Assembly: GCA_965660625.1 (NCBI GenBank)
Contig: CBFIAR010000002.1
Span: 62,001 to 126,000, forward strand
Source of the DNA: Glaciecola sp965660625
GTDB taxonomy: Bacteria; Pseudomonadota; Gammaproteobacteria; Enterobacterales; Alteromonadaceae
Direction: 5' to 3'
Length of the DNA: 64,000 bases
Position 1 is the stretch's first letter; each line of letters begins with the position of its first letter. Of the stretch, positions 44,085-53,102 are shown piece after piece. The notes beneath the pieces are model-generated. The model did no database searches. It was not told the DNA's origin and saw only the letters and a program-made list of their open reading frames with translations. The position numbers were made by a program, and so were the translations under genes.

Positions 44085-44429
44085 ATGTCTGAAGAAATGG
44101 CATTGCCAATTGAGTTTTCTGAAGCTGCGGCAAAAAAAGTGAAAACATTAATTATTGAAGAAGAAAATCCCGAGTTAAAACTGCGTGTATACGTAACTGG
44201 CGGTGGTTGTTCAGGATTTCAATATGGCTTTACGTTCGATGAAAAAGTCAACGAAGGTGATATGACAATTGAAAAAGAAAGCGTTACGCTCGTTATTGAT
44301 CCAATGAGCTTACAATATCTGGTTGGCGGTATTGTCGATTATACTGAAGGCTTGGAGGGCTCGCGCTTTTTCGTTAATAACCCGAATGCATCAACCACTT
44401 GTGGTTGTGGTGCAAGCTTCAGTATTTAG
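44085..44429 (+). CDS. erpA: Iron-sulfur cluster insertion protein ErpA
   Basis: A-type carrier that delivers Fe-S clusters to apoproteins. The 114-residue protein has the fold's invariant cysteines: G-G-G-C-S-G-F-Q-Y in the middle and T-T-C-G-C-G-A-S-F at the C terminus. The ErpA-type segment D-x-M-S-L-Q-Y-L and the overall length distinguish it from IscA. Preceded by a clear gagga site before ATG 44085. Confidence 0.96.
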   Translation: MSEEMALPIEFSEAAAKKVKTLIIEEENPELKLRVYVTGGGCSGFQYGFTFDEKVNEGDMTIEKESVTLVIDPMSLQYLVGGIVDYTEGLEGSRFFVNNPNASTTCGCGASFSI

Positions 44430-44468
44430 TAGTACACAAAACCAGTATAGAATGAAGAGCGCGTAAAA

Positions 44469-45041
44469 ATGATGAAGCTAATTGGCTCAACAACATCACC
44501 TTACGTTCGTCGCCTACGCATGTGGATGAGCGACATTGAGCACGGTTTTGAGCAAGTTGATATATTCAACAGTGCAGATCGAGCGAGATTAGTGGCGTCG
44601 AATCCAACCCTCAAGGTTCCGATGTTAGAGGATGGTAAATGCACCATCTTTGATTCAGGCGCAATCTATCGTTACTTAACGAAAAAGCTTAGCAAGCAGG
44701 AGCTCAGTTGGCAGCAGACTAATCTATTGACGCTCATTGACTCAGCAAATGATTCTTTGGTACAAATTTTTATACTGTCTCGCTCAGATATTGATACGAG
44801 TGCTGACAAACTGTATTTTCGTCTTCAACGAGAGCGCTTTGATGTCATTTTCGCTGAGTTGAATAACGCGGTTCAGGAAGGGCGATTCGAACAGTGGAAT
44901 TACGCTACGATAAGTTTATTTTGCTTGCTCGACTGGGTTTCATTCCGTGAAAGATATGATTATTCGGCACTGTCGGCTCTAGTCGATTTTCATAACGCGA
45001 CGAGAAATAAACAGGAAGCGCGGGCAACAGATCCCCGTTAA
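44469..45041 (+). CDS. Glutathione S-transferase-like protein (GrxB/GST family)
   Basis: A 190-residue protein with an N-terminal thioredoxin-like GST domain: S-T-T-S-P-Y-V-R-R-L-R, the V-P-M-L cis-proline and a D-S-G-A-I-Y-R-Y-L glutathione-binding segment, followed by an all-helical C-terminal domain with F-C-L-L-D-W. The serine in T-S-P-Y occupies the catalytic position, as in many GSTs of the bacterial type. Substrate unknown. Follows erpA by 39 bases and could be cotranscribed. Confidence 0.8.
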   Translation: MMKLIGSTTSPYVRRLRMWMSDIEHGFEQVDIFNSADRARLVASNPTLKVPMLEDGKCTIFDSGAIYRYLTKKLSKQELSWQQTNLLTLIDSANDSLVQIFILSRSDIDTSADKLYFRLQRERFDVIFAELNNAVQEGRFEQWNYATISLFCLLDWVSFRERYDYSALSALVDFHNATRNKQEARATDPR

Positions 45042-45062
45042 TTGGGTTTTTTGTGCGTGAAG

Positions 45063-46187
45063 CTAATATTGAGGAAAATGCACTTCGGCTCTAAGTGCAA
45101 CACCAAAAGAAGTCCTAAAGTTTTCTTCGCGTAACCAGAGGAAAAAAGGCTCAACCTCCAAGAACAGCCAGGGTCGCAGTATATTACGTTTATATCTCAT
45201 ACTTACCAACACTTGCTCTTCGTGATATGACGGTTTGTTTAGCCCATCCACTAAAGCGGTTAATAAATAGCTAGTTTTACTATCGTGAATATATAGGTAC
45301 TGAATTTCATGGCGCCAGAACAGATCTTCAGTTTTATCTCGATAGCGAAAGGTATTATCCAATTCAAGCGCTTGATTTTTTGATATTCTATGGTTTAGTG
45401 ATATTTTGGTTTCCACTCCTACTTGATCGTCGCTGTAGTAATTCACCTCTGCATAGTAATTCATGCTGTTTTGCTGGTTTAGATCGACTCTGTCACTGTA
45501 CCTGGCTCGAGTATAAATCTGCGATCCGCGGCCAAGACCAATACGATAGACGAGCTTTGAATCGGGTTTATCTTTAAATTGCAGTGCAACTGTCGCTTGG
45601 TCGTTGCTTCCCAGCTGTTGATTTCGCGCGGCTTTAACCGCTTGTTGGTTTAAATCGCCTTCGTCATCTGAGAGCAACAATTCTACCCGATCTTGCAACG
45701 CTGGCAGTTTTACGCGTATTTTAAAACGAAAATCCAATTGGTTTAAATCACCGCTTCTTGGCTCCCAGCCAAAGCGCAACTTACCCGAGGCTTTAGCTCG
45801 CTGAGCCGAGGGAGTATGATCCGCAACAAACCATTTATTCACTTCTATGACCGTACTCTCAATTCCGTGATTAAAATGGCAATACCAGTCGTCCAGCCAA
45901 AGTTGAGTATCACAATTACTGAACTCTGAAATGGATAGCGTAGGTAGTGCTTGCGCTGGTTGTTCCTTATTCATTCCTGAATTCGTAATTGCGGATGCTT
46001 GAGCGTGCGTTTCGGCACTGTCTTTTTGACTTTTTTCTATTGTATTTGAATCTGCTGTATGTGATTGTGCTGTTGCTTGTGATGGCAAGGCAGTCAATGG
46101 TAACCGGGCAGCTGTTTGAAAGTGAATACTCACCATGCTAAAAAGTAACAGACAACAGGGGGCCTTACCGATGTTGTGGCGGTACAT
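45063..46187 (-). CDS. Putative outer-membrane protein of unknown function
   Basis: I do not recognise this 374-residue protein (ATG 46187; an upstream frame extension lacks a signal). It has a signal peptide (about 1-28), a low-complexity Thr/Ser/Gln/Ala-rich stretch (about 30-80), and then a C-terminal half of alternating short amphipathic strands rich in aromatic residues and ending P-Q-Y, which looks like an outer-membrane beta-barrel. A cysteine pair near residues 93 and 103 (C-D-x-x-L-W-L and W-Y-C-H-F) could form a disulfide. Transcribed away from tatABC. Confidence 0.6.
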   Translation of the reverse strand: MYRHNIGKAPCCLLLFSMVSIHFQTAARLPLTALPSQATAQSHTADSNTIEKSQKDSAETHAQASAITNSGMNKEQPAQALPTLSISEFSNCDTQLWLDDWYCHFNHGIESTVIEVNKWFVADHTPSAQRAKASGKLRFGWEPRSGDLNQLDFRFKIRVKLPALQDRVELLLSDDEGDLNQQAVKAARNQQLGSNDQATVALQFKDKPDSKLVYRIGLGRGSQIYTRARYSDRVDLNQQNSMNYYAEVNYYSDDQVGVETKISLNHRISKNQALELDNTFRYRDKTEDLFWRHEIQYLYIHDSKTSYLLTALVDGLNKPSYHEEQVLVSMRYKRNILRPWLFLEVEPFFLWLREENFRTSFGVALRAEVHFPQY

Positions 46188-46439
46188 TTTTGCTAGAGAT
46201 GAGCAATAAGTCACGTCATTTCTCCATGTACTTAATTGTAACGAAATTTTGGAAATCGTTGAGTTGGAACATAAGTATAAAAACAAGTTAATTAAAGCCA
46301 GTGATATTTGTTAAAAGCAACGTATAATACATTTTATGAGCTGATGAAGCCCCACAGTTCATGAAGGTGAGTTTTCAGCATCTAATAATGAATAGACGGT
46401 AGCAAAAAAAACAAAATTTTAACAATGGAGATTTAAAAA

Positions 46440-46709
46440 ATGGGTCCTAGCGTTTGGAGTATTATAGTTATATTGTTAATAGTCGTTTTACTATTTGGCA
46501 CAAAAAAATTACGTAATGTCGGCGGTGATTTAGGCTCTGCGCTTAAAGGATTCAAAAAAGCCTTAAGTGACGATGATGCCGAAACTGACAAAAAAGATAC
46601 AGACAAAGCTGATGCAGATTTTGGCTCCGTCGAAGACAAGCGTGTTGCTGAAGAAACAGTAAAAAAAAGCGCAACAAAGACCACGTCTAAGACAACTACG
46701 AAAGAGTAG
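46440..46709 (+). CDS. tatA: Sec-independent protein translocase TatA
   Basis: Pore-forming subunit of the twin-arginine translocase, which exports folded proteins. The 89-residue protein has an N-terminal transmembrane helix, the hinge F-G-T-K-K-L-R-N-V-G, the amphipathic helix G-G-D-L-G-S-A-L-K-G-F-K-K-A, and an acidic, Lys/Thr-rich tail. A strong ggag site precedes ATG 46440. First gene of tatABC; the 252-base gap to the divergent gene presumably holds the promoter. Confidence 0.96.
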   Translation: MGPSVWSIIVILLIVVLLFGTKKLRNVGGDLGSALKGFKKALSDDDAETDKKDTDKADADFGSVEDKRVAEETVKKSATKTTSKTTTKE

Positions 46710-46712
46710 AAC

Positions 46713-47093
46713 ATGTTCGATATCAGTTTTTGGGAACTCTTCATTGTTGGAATTGTGGCCCTACTCATACTAGGGCCTGAGCGTTTGCCTGGTGCAATTC
46801 GCGCAACAGTAAAAACAGTACGCAGTGTGAAAAACATGGCTTCAGGTTTTAAAACTGAAATTGAAGAGCAGTTGCGGGTGCACGAGTTACATGAAAACTT
46901 AAAGAAAGCGGAAAAGATAGGAATTGAAAATGTCAGTCCTGAAGTTGCTCAAAGCGTTGAAGAATTGAAGCAAGCTGCATTATCTGTTCAACACCCTTAT
47001 AAGAAAAGCACCAAAGAACCTAGTGAGACAGAGCCTATCAATAATATTACTCAAGAACCAGAAAAGAAAAACAAAGATGACCACCCAAAGTAG
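46713..47093 (+). CDS. tatB: Sec-independent protein translocase TatB
   Basis: Tat substrate receptor component. The 126-residue protein starts F-D-I-S-F-W-E-L with a short transmembrane helix, the conserved G-P-E-R-L-P-G-A hinge, then an amphipathic helix and a charged tail. Three bases separate it from tatA. Its C-terminal codons overlap the start of tatC by 17 bases. Confidence 0.95.
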   Translation: MFDISFWELFIVGIVALLILGPERLPGAIRATVKTVRSVKNMASGFKTEIEEQLRVHELHENLKKAEKIGIENVSPEVAQSVEELKQAALSVQHPYKKSTKEPSETEPINNITQEPEKKNKDDHPK

Positions 47094-47859
47094 TTTTATT
47101 ACCCACCTCGTTGAGTTGCGCAGCCGAGTATTGAAAGCCCTTGCGTCTGTTCTCATTATTTTCTTGGTATTAGCTTATTGGGCGCAAGATCTTTACGGTA
47201 TCTTAGCCGCGCCGCTCATTGCAACAATTCCTGAGGGTGCTTCGATGATTGCAACAAGTGTTGCTTCACCGTTTTTCGCACCATTTAAGCTTACCATGGT
47301 GTTATCTTTCTTTATTGCTATTCCTTATGTGTTGTACCAGATTTGGGGCTTTATCGCACCGGGTTTGTATCGCAATGAAAAGAAGCTAGTCGCACCACTT
47401 TTACTCTCTAGCACATTGCTATTTTATAGTGGAATGGCCTTCGCTTATTTTGTTGTTTTCCCGCTTGCGTTTAGTTTTTTTGCCGCCGTTGCTCCAGATG
47501 ATGTGCTCATTAGCCCTGATATTTCTGAGTACTTAAGCTTTGTCCTAAAAATATTTTTTGCCTTTGGAGTGGCGTTTGAAATACCAGTCGCGATTATTTT
47601 GATGTGTTGGACCGGAATGACGACGCCTGATCAGCTTCGAGCAAAACGCTCACACGTTATTGTTGCCGCTTTTGTCGTAGGTATGCTGCTAACACCACCG
47701 GACGTTATTTCCCAAGTATTGCTAGCGATTCCTATGTGGTTTTTGTTTGAAGTGGGTGTCGTTGTTGGGGGGTGGTATACTAAGAATGCAAGGCGAGATC
47801 ATAATTCTGACGATGAAGTTTCGATTGATTCAGAGCCCGAAGAAGAAAAAAATAATTAA
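47077..47859 (+). CDS. tatC: Sec-independent protein translocase TatC
   Basis: Six-helix inner-membrane core of the Tat machine, which recognises the twin-arginine signal. From ATG 47077 (within the tatB 3' end) the protein has 260 residues. Signatures: H-L-V-E-L-R-S-R near the N terminus, F-I-A-P-G-L-Y-R-N-E-K in the first loop, F-G-V-A-F-E-I-P-V and T-P-P-D-V-I-S-Q. An earlier in-frame start at 47023 is unlikely because it lies deep inside tatB. Confidence 0.96.
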   Translation: MTTQSSFITHLVELRSRVLKALASVLIIFLVLAYWAQDLYGILAAPLIATIPEGASMIATSVASPFFAPFKLTMVLSFFIAIPYVLYQIWGFIAPGLYRNEKKLVAPLLLSSTLLFYSGMAFAYFVVFPLAFSFFAAVAPDDVLISPDISEYLSFVLKIFFAFGVAFEIPVAIILMCWTGMTTPDQLRAKRSHVIVAAFVVGMLLTPPDVISQVLLAIPMWFLFEVGVVVGGWYTKNARRDHNSDDEVSIDSEPEEEKNN

Positions 47860-47879
47860 TAAAATAAGGCGAATACTCC

Positions 47880-48428
47880 ATGATGAGCTCTTTACTAAAC
47901 GCAATGTCGTTAGTTGCCGCGCTGCAGGGCGTGACTGCCGAACAATCCATCCAACGTCATCAGAATCTTGTTGAGCAAGCGCAGGATTGCAGCGCTATGA
48001 CCAGCGACAAGCAACGCTTAAATTGTTTTGATGGTGTGTTTAAGAGAAATTTGAGTGAAGCTCCAAAGCAGGCAAAACCTGCTAAGGAAAATTCGCCGGT
48101 TCCAATCACCAAACCTCCTTCGCTTCAGCTACAAGCAATTGAATCTCGCAGTGCTGTTGAAAAGTTTGGTGGGGAGCATCTTGAAGTGGCCAAGGAAACA
48201 GTACCTAAATTGGAAGTTGTTACCTTTACTGTTGACAAGGTAGAGTTAACAATTCGCAAGCAACAGCGATTCTTTTTCACTAATGGTCAAATTTGGGAAA
48301 ATAAAACTAGCAAAGAGTTGCGCGTTGGCAAAGGCGATCAAGTGCTAGTTAAGGATGGCGCATTAAGCGCATTTTACCTTTCTAAAGTGGGTGGTGCACA
48401 GAGTGTTCGAGTGAAGAGAGTGAAATAA
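47880..48428 (+). CDS. Exported protein of unknown function within the tat operon
   Basis: A 182-residue protein with a hydrophobic start ending A-L-Q-G-V-T-A that may be a signal peptide, two cysteines (near 37 and 49, in the C-S-A-M and L-N-C-F-D-G segments), a proline-rich linker and a C-terminal beta-rich domain with F-F-F-T-N-G-Q-I-W-E. This N-G-Q-x-W domain recurs in other gammaproteobacterial envelope proteins, but I know no function. It lies between tatC and tatD, its last base coinciding with the A of the tatD ATG. Confidence 0.6.
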   Translation: MMSSLLNAMSLVAALQGVTAEQSIQRHQNLVEQAQDCSAMTSDKQRLNCFDGVFKRNLSEAPKQAKPAKENSPVPITKPPSLQLQAIESRSAVEKFGGEHLEVAKETVPKLEVVTFTVDKVELTIRKQQRFFFTNGQIWENKTSKELRVGKGDQVLVKDGALSAFYLSKVGGAQSVRVKRVK

Positions 48429-49228
48429 TGCAATGGTTTGACATTGGCGTCAACTTACTAGACCGGCGCTTTTGCGCAGCTGATGTCATTGCAAGCGCTT
48501 CTGAGCAATTGGTTAATCGGCTTTGCGTAATTAGTTCTACTATTGAAGAAACTCTGGACTCACAGGTATTCGTAAACAGCCACAACAAAGAAGCCGGCTT
48601 TCAACAACTGGTCTACACCGCCGGTGTACACCCTCATTACACGGATGCGTTTTCTGAAGACGCCATCATTCAATTACATGCACTTTCAACCGATGAAAAC
48701 ATGGTCGCTATCGGTGAATGTGGCTTGGATTTCAATCGAAATTTTTCAACACGGAAAAACCAATTGAAGGCTTTTGAAGCTCAATTGGAATGTGCTTCTG
48801 ATATCCGAAAAACAATATATCTGCATGAGCGCGATGCGTTTGAAGAGCAAATTCGTTTGCTAAAAAAATATTTACCGAAAATACCGAGTGCGGTCGTGCA
48901 TTGCTTTACTGGGACGGTCTATCAAATGCAGGCTTACTTGGATTTAGATTGTTATATCGGTATTACAGGGTGGGTTTGCGACGACAACAGGGGACAGGAA
49001 CTGCAGGAGGCAGTGAAACACTTGCCCCTTGATAAACTGTTACTTGAAACCGACGCTCCTTACTTGTTTCCGAAAAATGTAAAACCAAGAGCAAAAAATA
49101 ATGAACCCAGATTTTTACCGGATGTTGCTAAGAAGGTTGCTGAGCTAAAAGGGATAGAGTTGCGCTTACTCTCAGAGATGTCAGTAGAAAATTCGAACAC
49201 AGTATTTGGACTCTCAGCTTTTCGATGA
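48428..49228 (+). CDS. tatD: TatD family deoxyribonuclease
   Basis: Metal-dependent hydrolase, a 3' exonuclease in E. coli. The 266-residue protein starts F-D-I-G-V-N-L-L (as in TatD proper), with A-G-V-H-P-H near 68, A-I-G-E-C-G-L-D-F-N-R near 98, V-H-C-F-T-G-T and L-L-E-T-D-A-P-Y-L-F at the metal-binding C-terminal positions. The N-terminal V-N-L-L form identifies TatD rather than YcfH or YjjV. It overlaps the preceding gene's stop by one base and the next gene by four bases. Confidence 0.94.
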   Translation: MQWFDIGVNLLDRRFCAADVIASASEQLVNRLCVISSTIEETLDSQVFVNSHNKEAGFQQLVYTAGVHPHYTDAFSEDAIIQLHALSTDENMVAIGECGLDFNRNFSTRKNQLKAFEAQLECASDIRKTIYLHERDAFEEQIRLLKKYLPKIPSAVVHCFTGTVYQMQAYLDLDCYIGITGWVCDDNRGQELQEAVKHLPLDKLLLETDAPYLFPKNVKPRAKNNEPRFLPDVAKKVAELKGIELRLLSEMSVENSNTVFGLSAFR

Positions 49229-51165
49229 ATAAATTTACGCAGCCCTTCTCCTACAATTATTATTGGTTGGCTGTCTTAGTCGCAGCGTTCGCTGCACTTA
49301 CTTTATACATGGTGGTTTCCTTAGGACAAGACATGGATAAACATGCATTAAAGCAGGTTTATCACTTTGAAGATTCATTAAATAAGCAAACAATCGATAC
49401 AATTGATTACATTGAACATGATCAGTGGCTTAAAAGTAGTCATCAGAACTTTGGCTTAACAAAGTCGGCGCAATGGCTAAAAGTTGATTTTGCAATGCTC
49501 AAAAATAGTCAATTATTAGAAATTGACTACGCTTTGCTCGATAGCGTAGAGATCTGGTTTCGTAGTAAAAAAGAGCATGATAATGGCGGCGCCAATGAGA
49601 GATATTATATTATTGAGCATTACGATTTAGGCGACAGCCTAAATTTTATTCAACGTCCAATTATTCACGATAACTTTTTAATCCCCATACCAAACAATGC
49701 CAGGGATGTTCAGTTGTTGTTGAGAGTGCAATCTAATGGGCCTGTAAAAGTACCTTTAAATCTTTGGTCTAAGCAAGATTATATTAGTTATACTGCATCG
49801 CACCGACTTTTCATGGGCTTATTTTTAGGTTATATGCTAACCATGGGCTTAATTAACCTATTTTTGTTTATTACTACGCGCAGTGTTTTATTTATTACTT
49901 ATGCCGGTTATGTCTTCTCGTTTGCCATGTTAATTGCGGCTATTCATGGCTTGGGTTATCGCTTTATTTGGTCAGAAAGTCCTTGGCTACAAGAAAGAAT
50001 CACAGCGGTTTTTGCCTTTATGATGATGAGTTTTGTACTCGTATTCTCCTCACAAATATTACAGCTAAAAACGTCTAGCCCCAAATATCACCTCATATTT
50101 AGAGGTTTTTCACTGATTTATAGTGTTTGCATATTGGGTTCGCTAGTCGTGCCATACGCCATCATGATTAAATTGTTACTTGTGCTACTGCTCTTCTCTA
50201 TCCCTATTATTCTGCTTGTTAGCATCACCTTAGCGCTAAAAGGCAGTGCTATTGCAAAATTCTTTAGTGTTGCGTGGGGCGTCCTTCTGTTATCTGGTCT
50301 CACTGCCGCTGCAGATAATTTTCACTGGATTAATCTAGTGATTGATTCAAGTTATTTAGTAATGGTAGGCGCGACAATAGAAACACTCTTGTTAGCGCTA
50401 GCCATAGCAACCAGCTATAGCGTTCAACGATTGGAGGCAAAACAAGCACATAAAGAAGCTGCGAAAAACGAATTACTGACGATGCAGGCTCAGGACGACG
50501 TTATTGCACTGCAAAAGCAAGCGCAAACTGATCTTGAACAAGAAGTAGCGGCGCGTACCCAAGAGTTTGAAAATGCATTGGCTGGCTTGTCCAAAGTGCA
50601 TGATGAATTACAGGGAATGAGTCAAACCGATAAGTTGACGGGCTTATCTAACAGACGATTTTTTGAAGAACATATTATTATCGAGGCAGCACGAAGCCGG
50701 CGCGAAAAACAACCACTGGCGGTTGCATTGCTAGATATCGATCATTTTAAAAAGGTTAACGACAACTATGGGCACCAATGCGGTGATGATTGTCTTATTG
50801 CTTTCGCAAACACGCTAAAAGCCGTGATAAAACGGCCAGGTGATTTATTATCTCGCTACGGTGGGGAGGAATTTGTTGTTTTACTTCCCAATACCAATGT
50901 TACCGGTGCTAAAAATGTACTGGAGCAATTTAGGTCTGAAATTGAAAACTTGCTAGTCGTAACTCACGGGCATCGAATTCAGTTTACGGTGAGTGTAGGT
51001 GTCACTTCACGCGTTGTAAAAGATGAACATGACACTGAAAGTATGTTGGCTCTTGCTGACAAACTGTTGTATTTAGCCAAAGATGCGGGTCGAAATTGTG
51101 TTGTTTCTAGCCAAGATATGTCGGACAACAGCCAGTCGGGCAATAAAGAACCGGGTAGTTGCTAA
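49225..51165 (+). CDS. Diguanylate cyclase with 7TMR-DISM membrane sensor (first of tandem pair)
   Basis: Makes c-di-GMP. The 646-residue protein has an N-terminal signal-anchor helix, a periplasmic DISMED2-like beta domain (about 40-185), seven transmembrane helices (about 190-400), a coiled coil (about 405-465) and a GGDEF domain (about 470-635) with D-K-L-T-G-L, L-D-I-D-H-F-K, R-Y-G-G-E-E-F and an intact R-P-G-D inhibitory site five residues upstream. All catalytic residues are present. It overlaps tatD by four bases. Confidence 0.92.
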   Translation: MNKFTQPFSYNYYWLAVLVAAFAALTLYMVVSLGQDMDKHALKQVYHFEDSLNKQTIDTIDYIEHDQWLKSSHQNFGLTKSAQWLKVDFAMLKNSQLLEIDYALLDSVEIWFRSKKEHDNGGANERYYIIEHYDLGDSLNFIQRPIIHDNFLIPIPNNARDVQLLLRVQSNGPVKVPLNLWSKQDYISYTASHRLFMGLFLGYMLTMGLINLFLFITTRSVLFITYAGYVFSFAMLIAAIHGLGYRFIWSESPWLQERITAVFAFMMMSFVLVFSSQILQLKTSSPKYHLIFRGFSLIYSVCILGSLVVPYAIMIKLLLVLLLFSIPIILLVSITLALKGSAIAKFFSVAWGVLLLSGLTAAADNFHWINLVIDSSYLVMVGATIETLLLALAIATSYSVQRLEAKQAHKEAAKNELLTMQAQDDVIALQKQAQTDLEQEVAARTQEFENALAGLSKVHDELQGMSQTDKLTGLSNRRFFEEHIIIEAARSRREKQPLAVALLDIDHFKKVNDNYGHQCGDDCLIAFANTLKAVIKRPGDLLSRYGGEEFVVLLPNTNVTGAKNVLEQFRSEIENLLVVTHGHRIQFTVSVGVTSRVVKDEHDTESMLALADKLLYLAKDAGRNCVVSSQDMSDNSQSGNKEPGSC

Positions 51166-53090
51166 TGCAGAAAAAATCCGCTAGCGTGATCGATGCAACA
51201 CACTCCACTGCAACAGATTTCTCAGACCGAGGCGGTCAGTGGGTTGCCGTGCTCATCGCAATATTGGGTCTTATATTATTTACTTTGGTGCTGACTTTGG
51301 CTAAGCAGACTGAAGAACCAATAATGCGTGACAAAGTGAAATTGCATATCGCTTCCTCTGACAGCGACGATATTCAATCTGTGATGCAATTAGATGATAC
51401 CCAATGGGAGCCGATAAATAATAGTCGTGTTGTTTTTTCAAACAAAGCGCATTGGTTTAGTGTTCAAATACCGCCTAGTGGAAAGGAAGATTCACGTTTA
51501 ATTGAGGTTTCTCATTCAAATCTAGATTTTCTTGAGGTCTGGTTTGTGGATGATAGTCAGAACCAAAGGTTAATCCTGAGGAAGTTTAAAACAGGTGATA
51601 ATTATCCATTTGTGCAACGAAAAATTCGGCATGACCAATTCATTTTTCCTGTTCCAAGGAGTTTATCCGCTGTGTCGTTGTACCTGCGTGTTGAAACTCA
51701 GGGGTTAATAAAGGTCCCCATAAAGTTGTGGGAAGACGAAGCGTATATTCAATTCATTGCCTCACACAGAGTTTTCATTGGTATATTTTATGGTTTTATG
51801 ACGGCGATGGCTTTGATTAGTTTATTTTTGTTTGTAAGCTCCCGACATATAAGCACATTATTATGCACGGGAAATATAATATGCCTATCACTTGCTGTGG
51901 CGAGCAGTCAGGGCTTAGGCTATCGTTTCTTATGGCCAGAAAGTACGCTCTTTCAGGACTATGCCGTTTTGTTTTTTGCCGCTTCAACACTATTTTTCGC
52001 CAGCGCTTTCACCGATCAGCTACTAGAAATTAAATGCTCTTTTAATAAGCTCCATCAATGCTTCAATGCCTTAGGCACTTTTGTTGTCATTTACATTGGC
52101 CTTATTTTGATTTTGCCTTTTAGTGTGATGGTTTCGACATTAGCGGTGATCATAGTAATGGGCATGTTTTTAATACTCACCTCTACAGTTTATATTGCCT
52201 CCAAAGGGAACTCAGTGGCCAAATATCTCAGCGCCGCTTGGTGCTCAATGCTATTGGCCTGCTTATTTGTGCTTGCAGCTAGTGTCGGCCGGATAAGTCC
52301 GAATCTTGACCCTAGTTATCCTATGATGGTGGGCACTCTCGTGACAGCCCTTTTCATGAGCCTCGGGCTAGCTGAGCGATTTAACATGCAGCGGATAGCG
52401 GCAAAGCTAATGCATGCAAAGATTAACGACAATAAACAAAAGACGATGAAAGCAAAGGACGAGCTTGTGCGCTTGCAGATAGAGGCTAAAGAAAAGCTTG
52501 AACAAGCTGTTCGAGAACGTAACTATGAGCTAGCAATTGCGATAAGAGAACTGAATGAAGCAAATCATGAGCTTGAGCGGAAAACATCCATTGATGCACT
52601 AACAGGCGTTGCGAGTAGACGATTGTATGATAAAAAGATACTCGCCGAGGCTAGGCGAAGTTGGCGTGAGAAAACGCCATTGAGCATTGCGATGATTGAT
52701 ATCGACCATTTTAAATCAGTCAACGACACCCATGGTCACCGATGTGGTGATGCTGCTTTGAAGCATTTTGCTGCTATCTTGCAGGAATGCATCAAGCGTC
52801 CAACGGACACAATTTGCCGTTATGGTGGCGAAGAGTTTGTGGTTATATTACCTAATACAGAGTTAGAAGGTGCCCGAGTTCTGATGGAAACCCTGCGTAA
52901 GGCAATTGAGAGTAGCCACGTAGACTGCGATGGTAAAATAATAAAATTTACGATTAGCGTTGGGGTGTCGACGCGAGTGATCGAAACAGAATCAGAGTAC
53001 AAGTTTCTCAACGAATTTGCAGATAAGCTACTCTATAAAGCTAAAAAAGCCGGACGTAATCAAATAATGTCTGCAGAATTTAAACCTTAA
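51165..53090 (+). CDS. Diguanylate cyclase with 7TMR-DISM membrane sensor (second of tandem pair)
   Basis: Same architecture as the gene before it: periplasmic DISMED2-like domain, seven transmembrane helices, coiled coil, and a GGDEF domain with R-Y-G-G-E-E-F and the inhibitory R-P-T-D. From ATG 51165, 641 residues; its ATG overlaps the preceding stop by one base. The two proteins are clearly related (for example both contain S-Q/H-G-L-G-Y-R-F-x-W and a periplasmic F-I/V-Q-R segment) but well diverged, so the duplication is old and the sensor domains may respond to different ligands. Confidence 0.92.
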   Translation: MQKKSASVIDATHSTATDFSDRGGQWVAVLIAILGLILFTLVLTLAKQTEEPIMRDKVKLHIASSDSDDIQSVMQLDDTQWEPINNSRVVFSNKAHWFSVQIPPSGKEDSRLIEVSHSNLDFLEVWFVDDSQNQRLILRKFKTGDNYPFVQRKIRHDQFIFPVPRSLSAVSLYLRVETQGLIKVPIKLWEDEAYIQFIASHRVFIGIFYGFMTAMALISLFLFVSSRHISTLLCTGNIICLSLAVASSQGLGYRFLWPESTLFQDYAVLFFAASTLFFASAFTDQLLEIKCSFNKLHQCFNALGTFVVIYIGLILILPFSVMVSTLAVIIVMGMFLILTSTVYIASKGNSVAKYLSAAWCSMLLACLFVLAASVGRISPNLDPSYPMMVGTLVTALFMSLGLAERFNMQRIAAKLMHAKINDNKQKTMKAKDELVRLQIEAKEKLEQAVRERNYELAIAIRELNEANHELERKTSIDALTGVASRRLYDKKILAEARRSWREKTPLSIAMIDIDHFKSVNDTHGHRCGDAALKHFAAILQECIKRPTDTICRYGGEEFVVILPNTELEGARVLMETLRKAIESSHVDCDGKIIKFTISVGVSTRVIETESEYKFLNEFADKLLYKAKKAGRNQIMSAEFKP

Positions 53091-53102
53091 TAAAGGAAAA
53101 AT

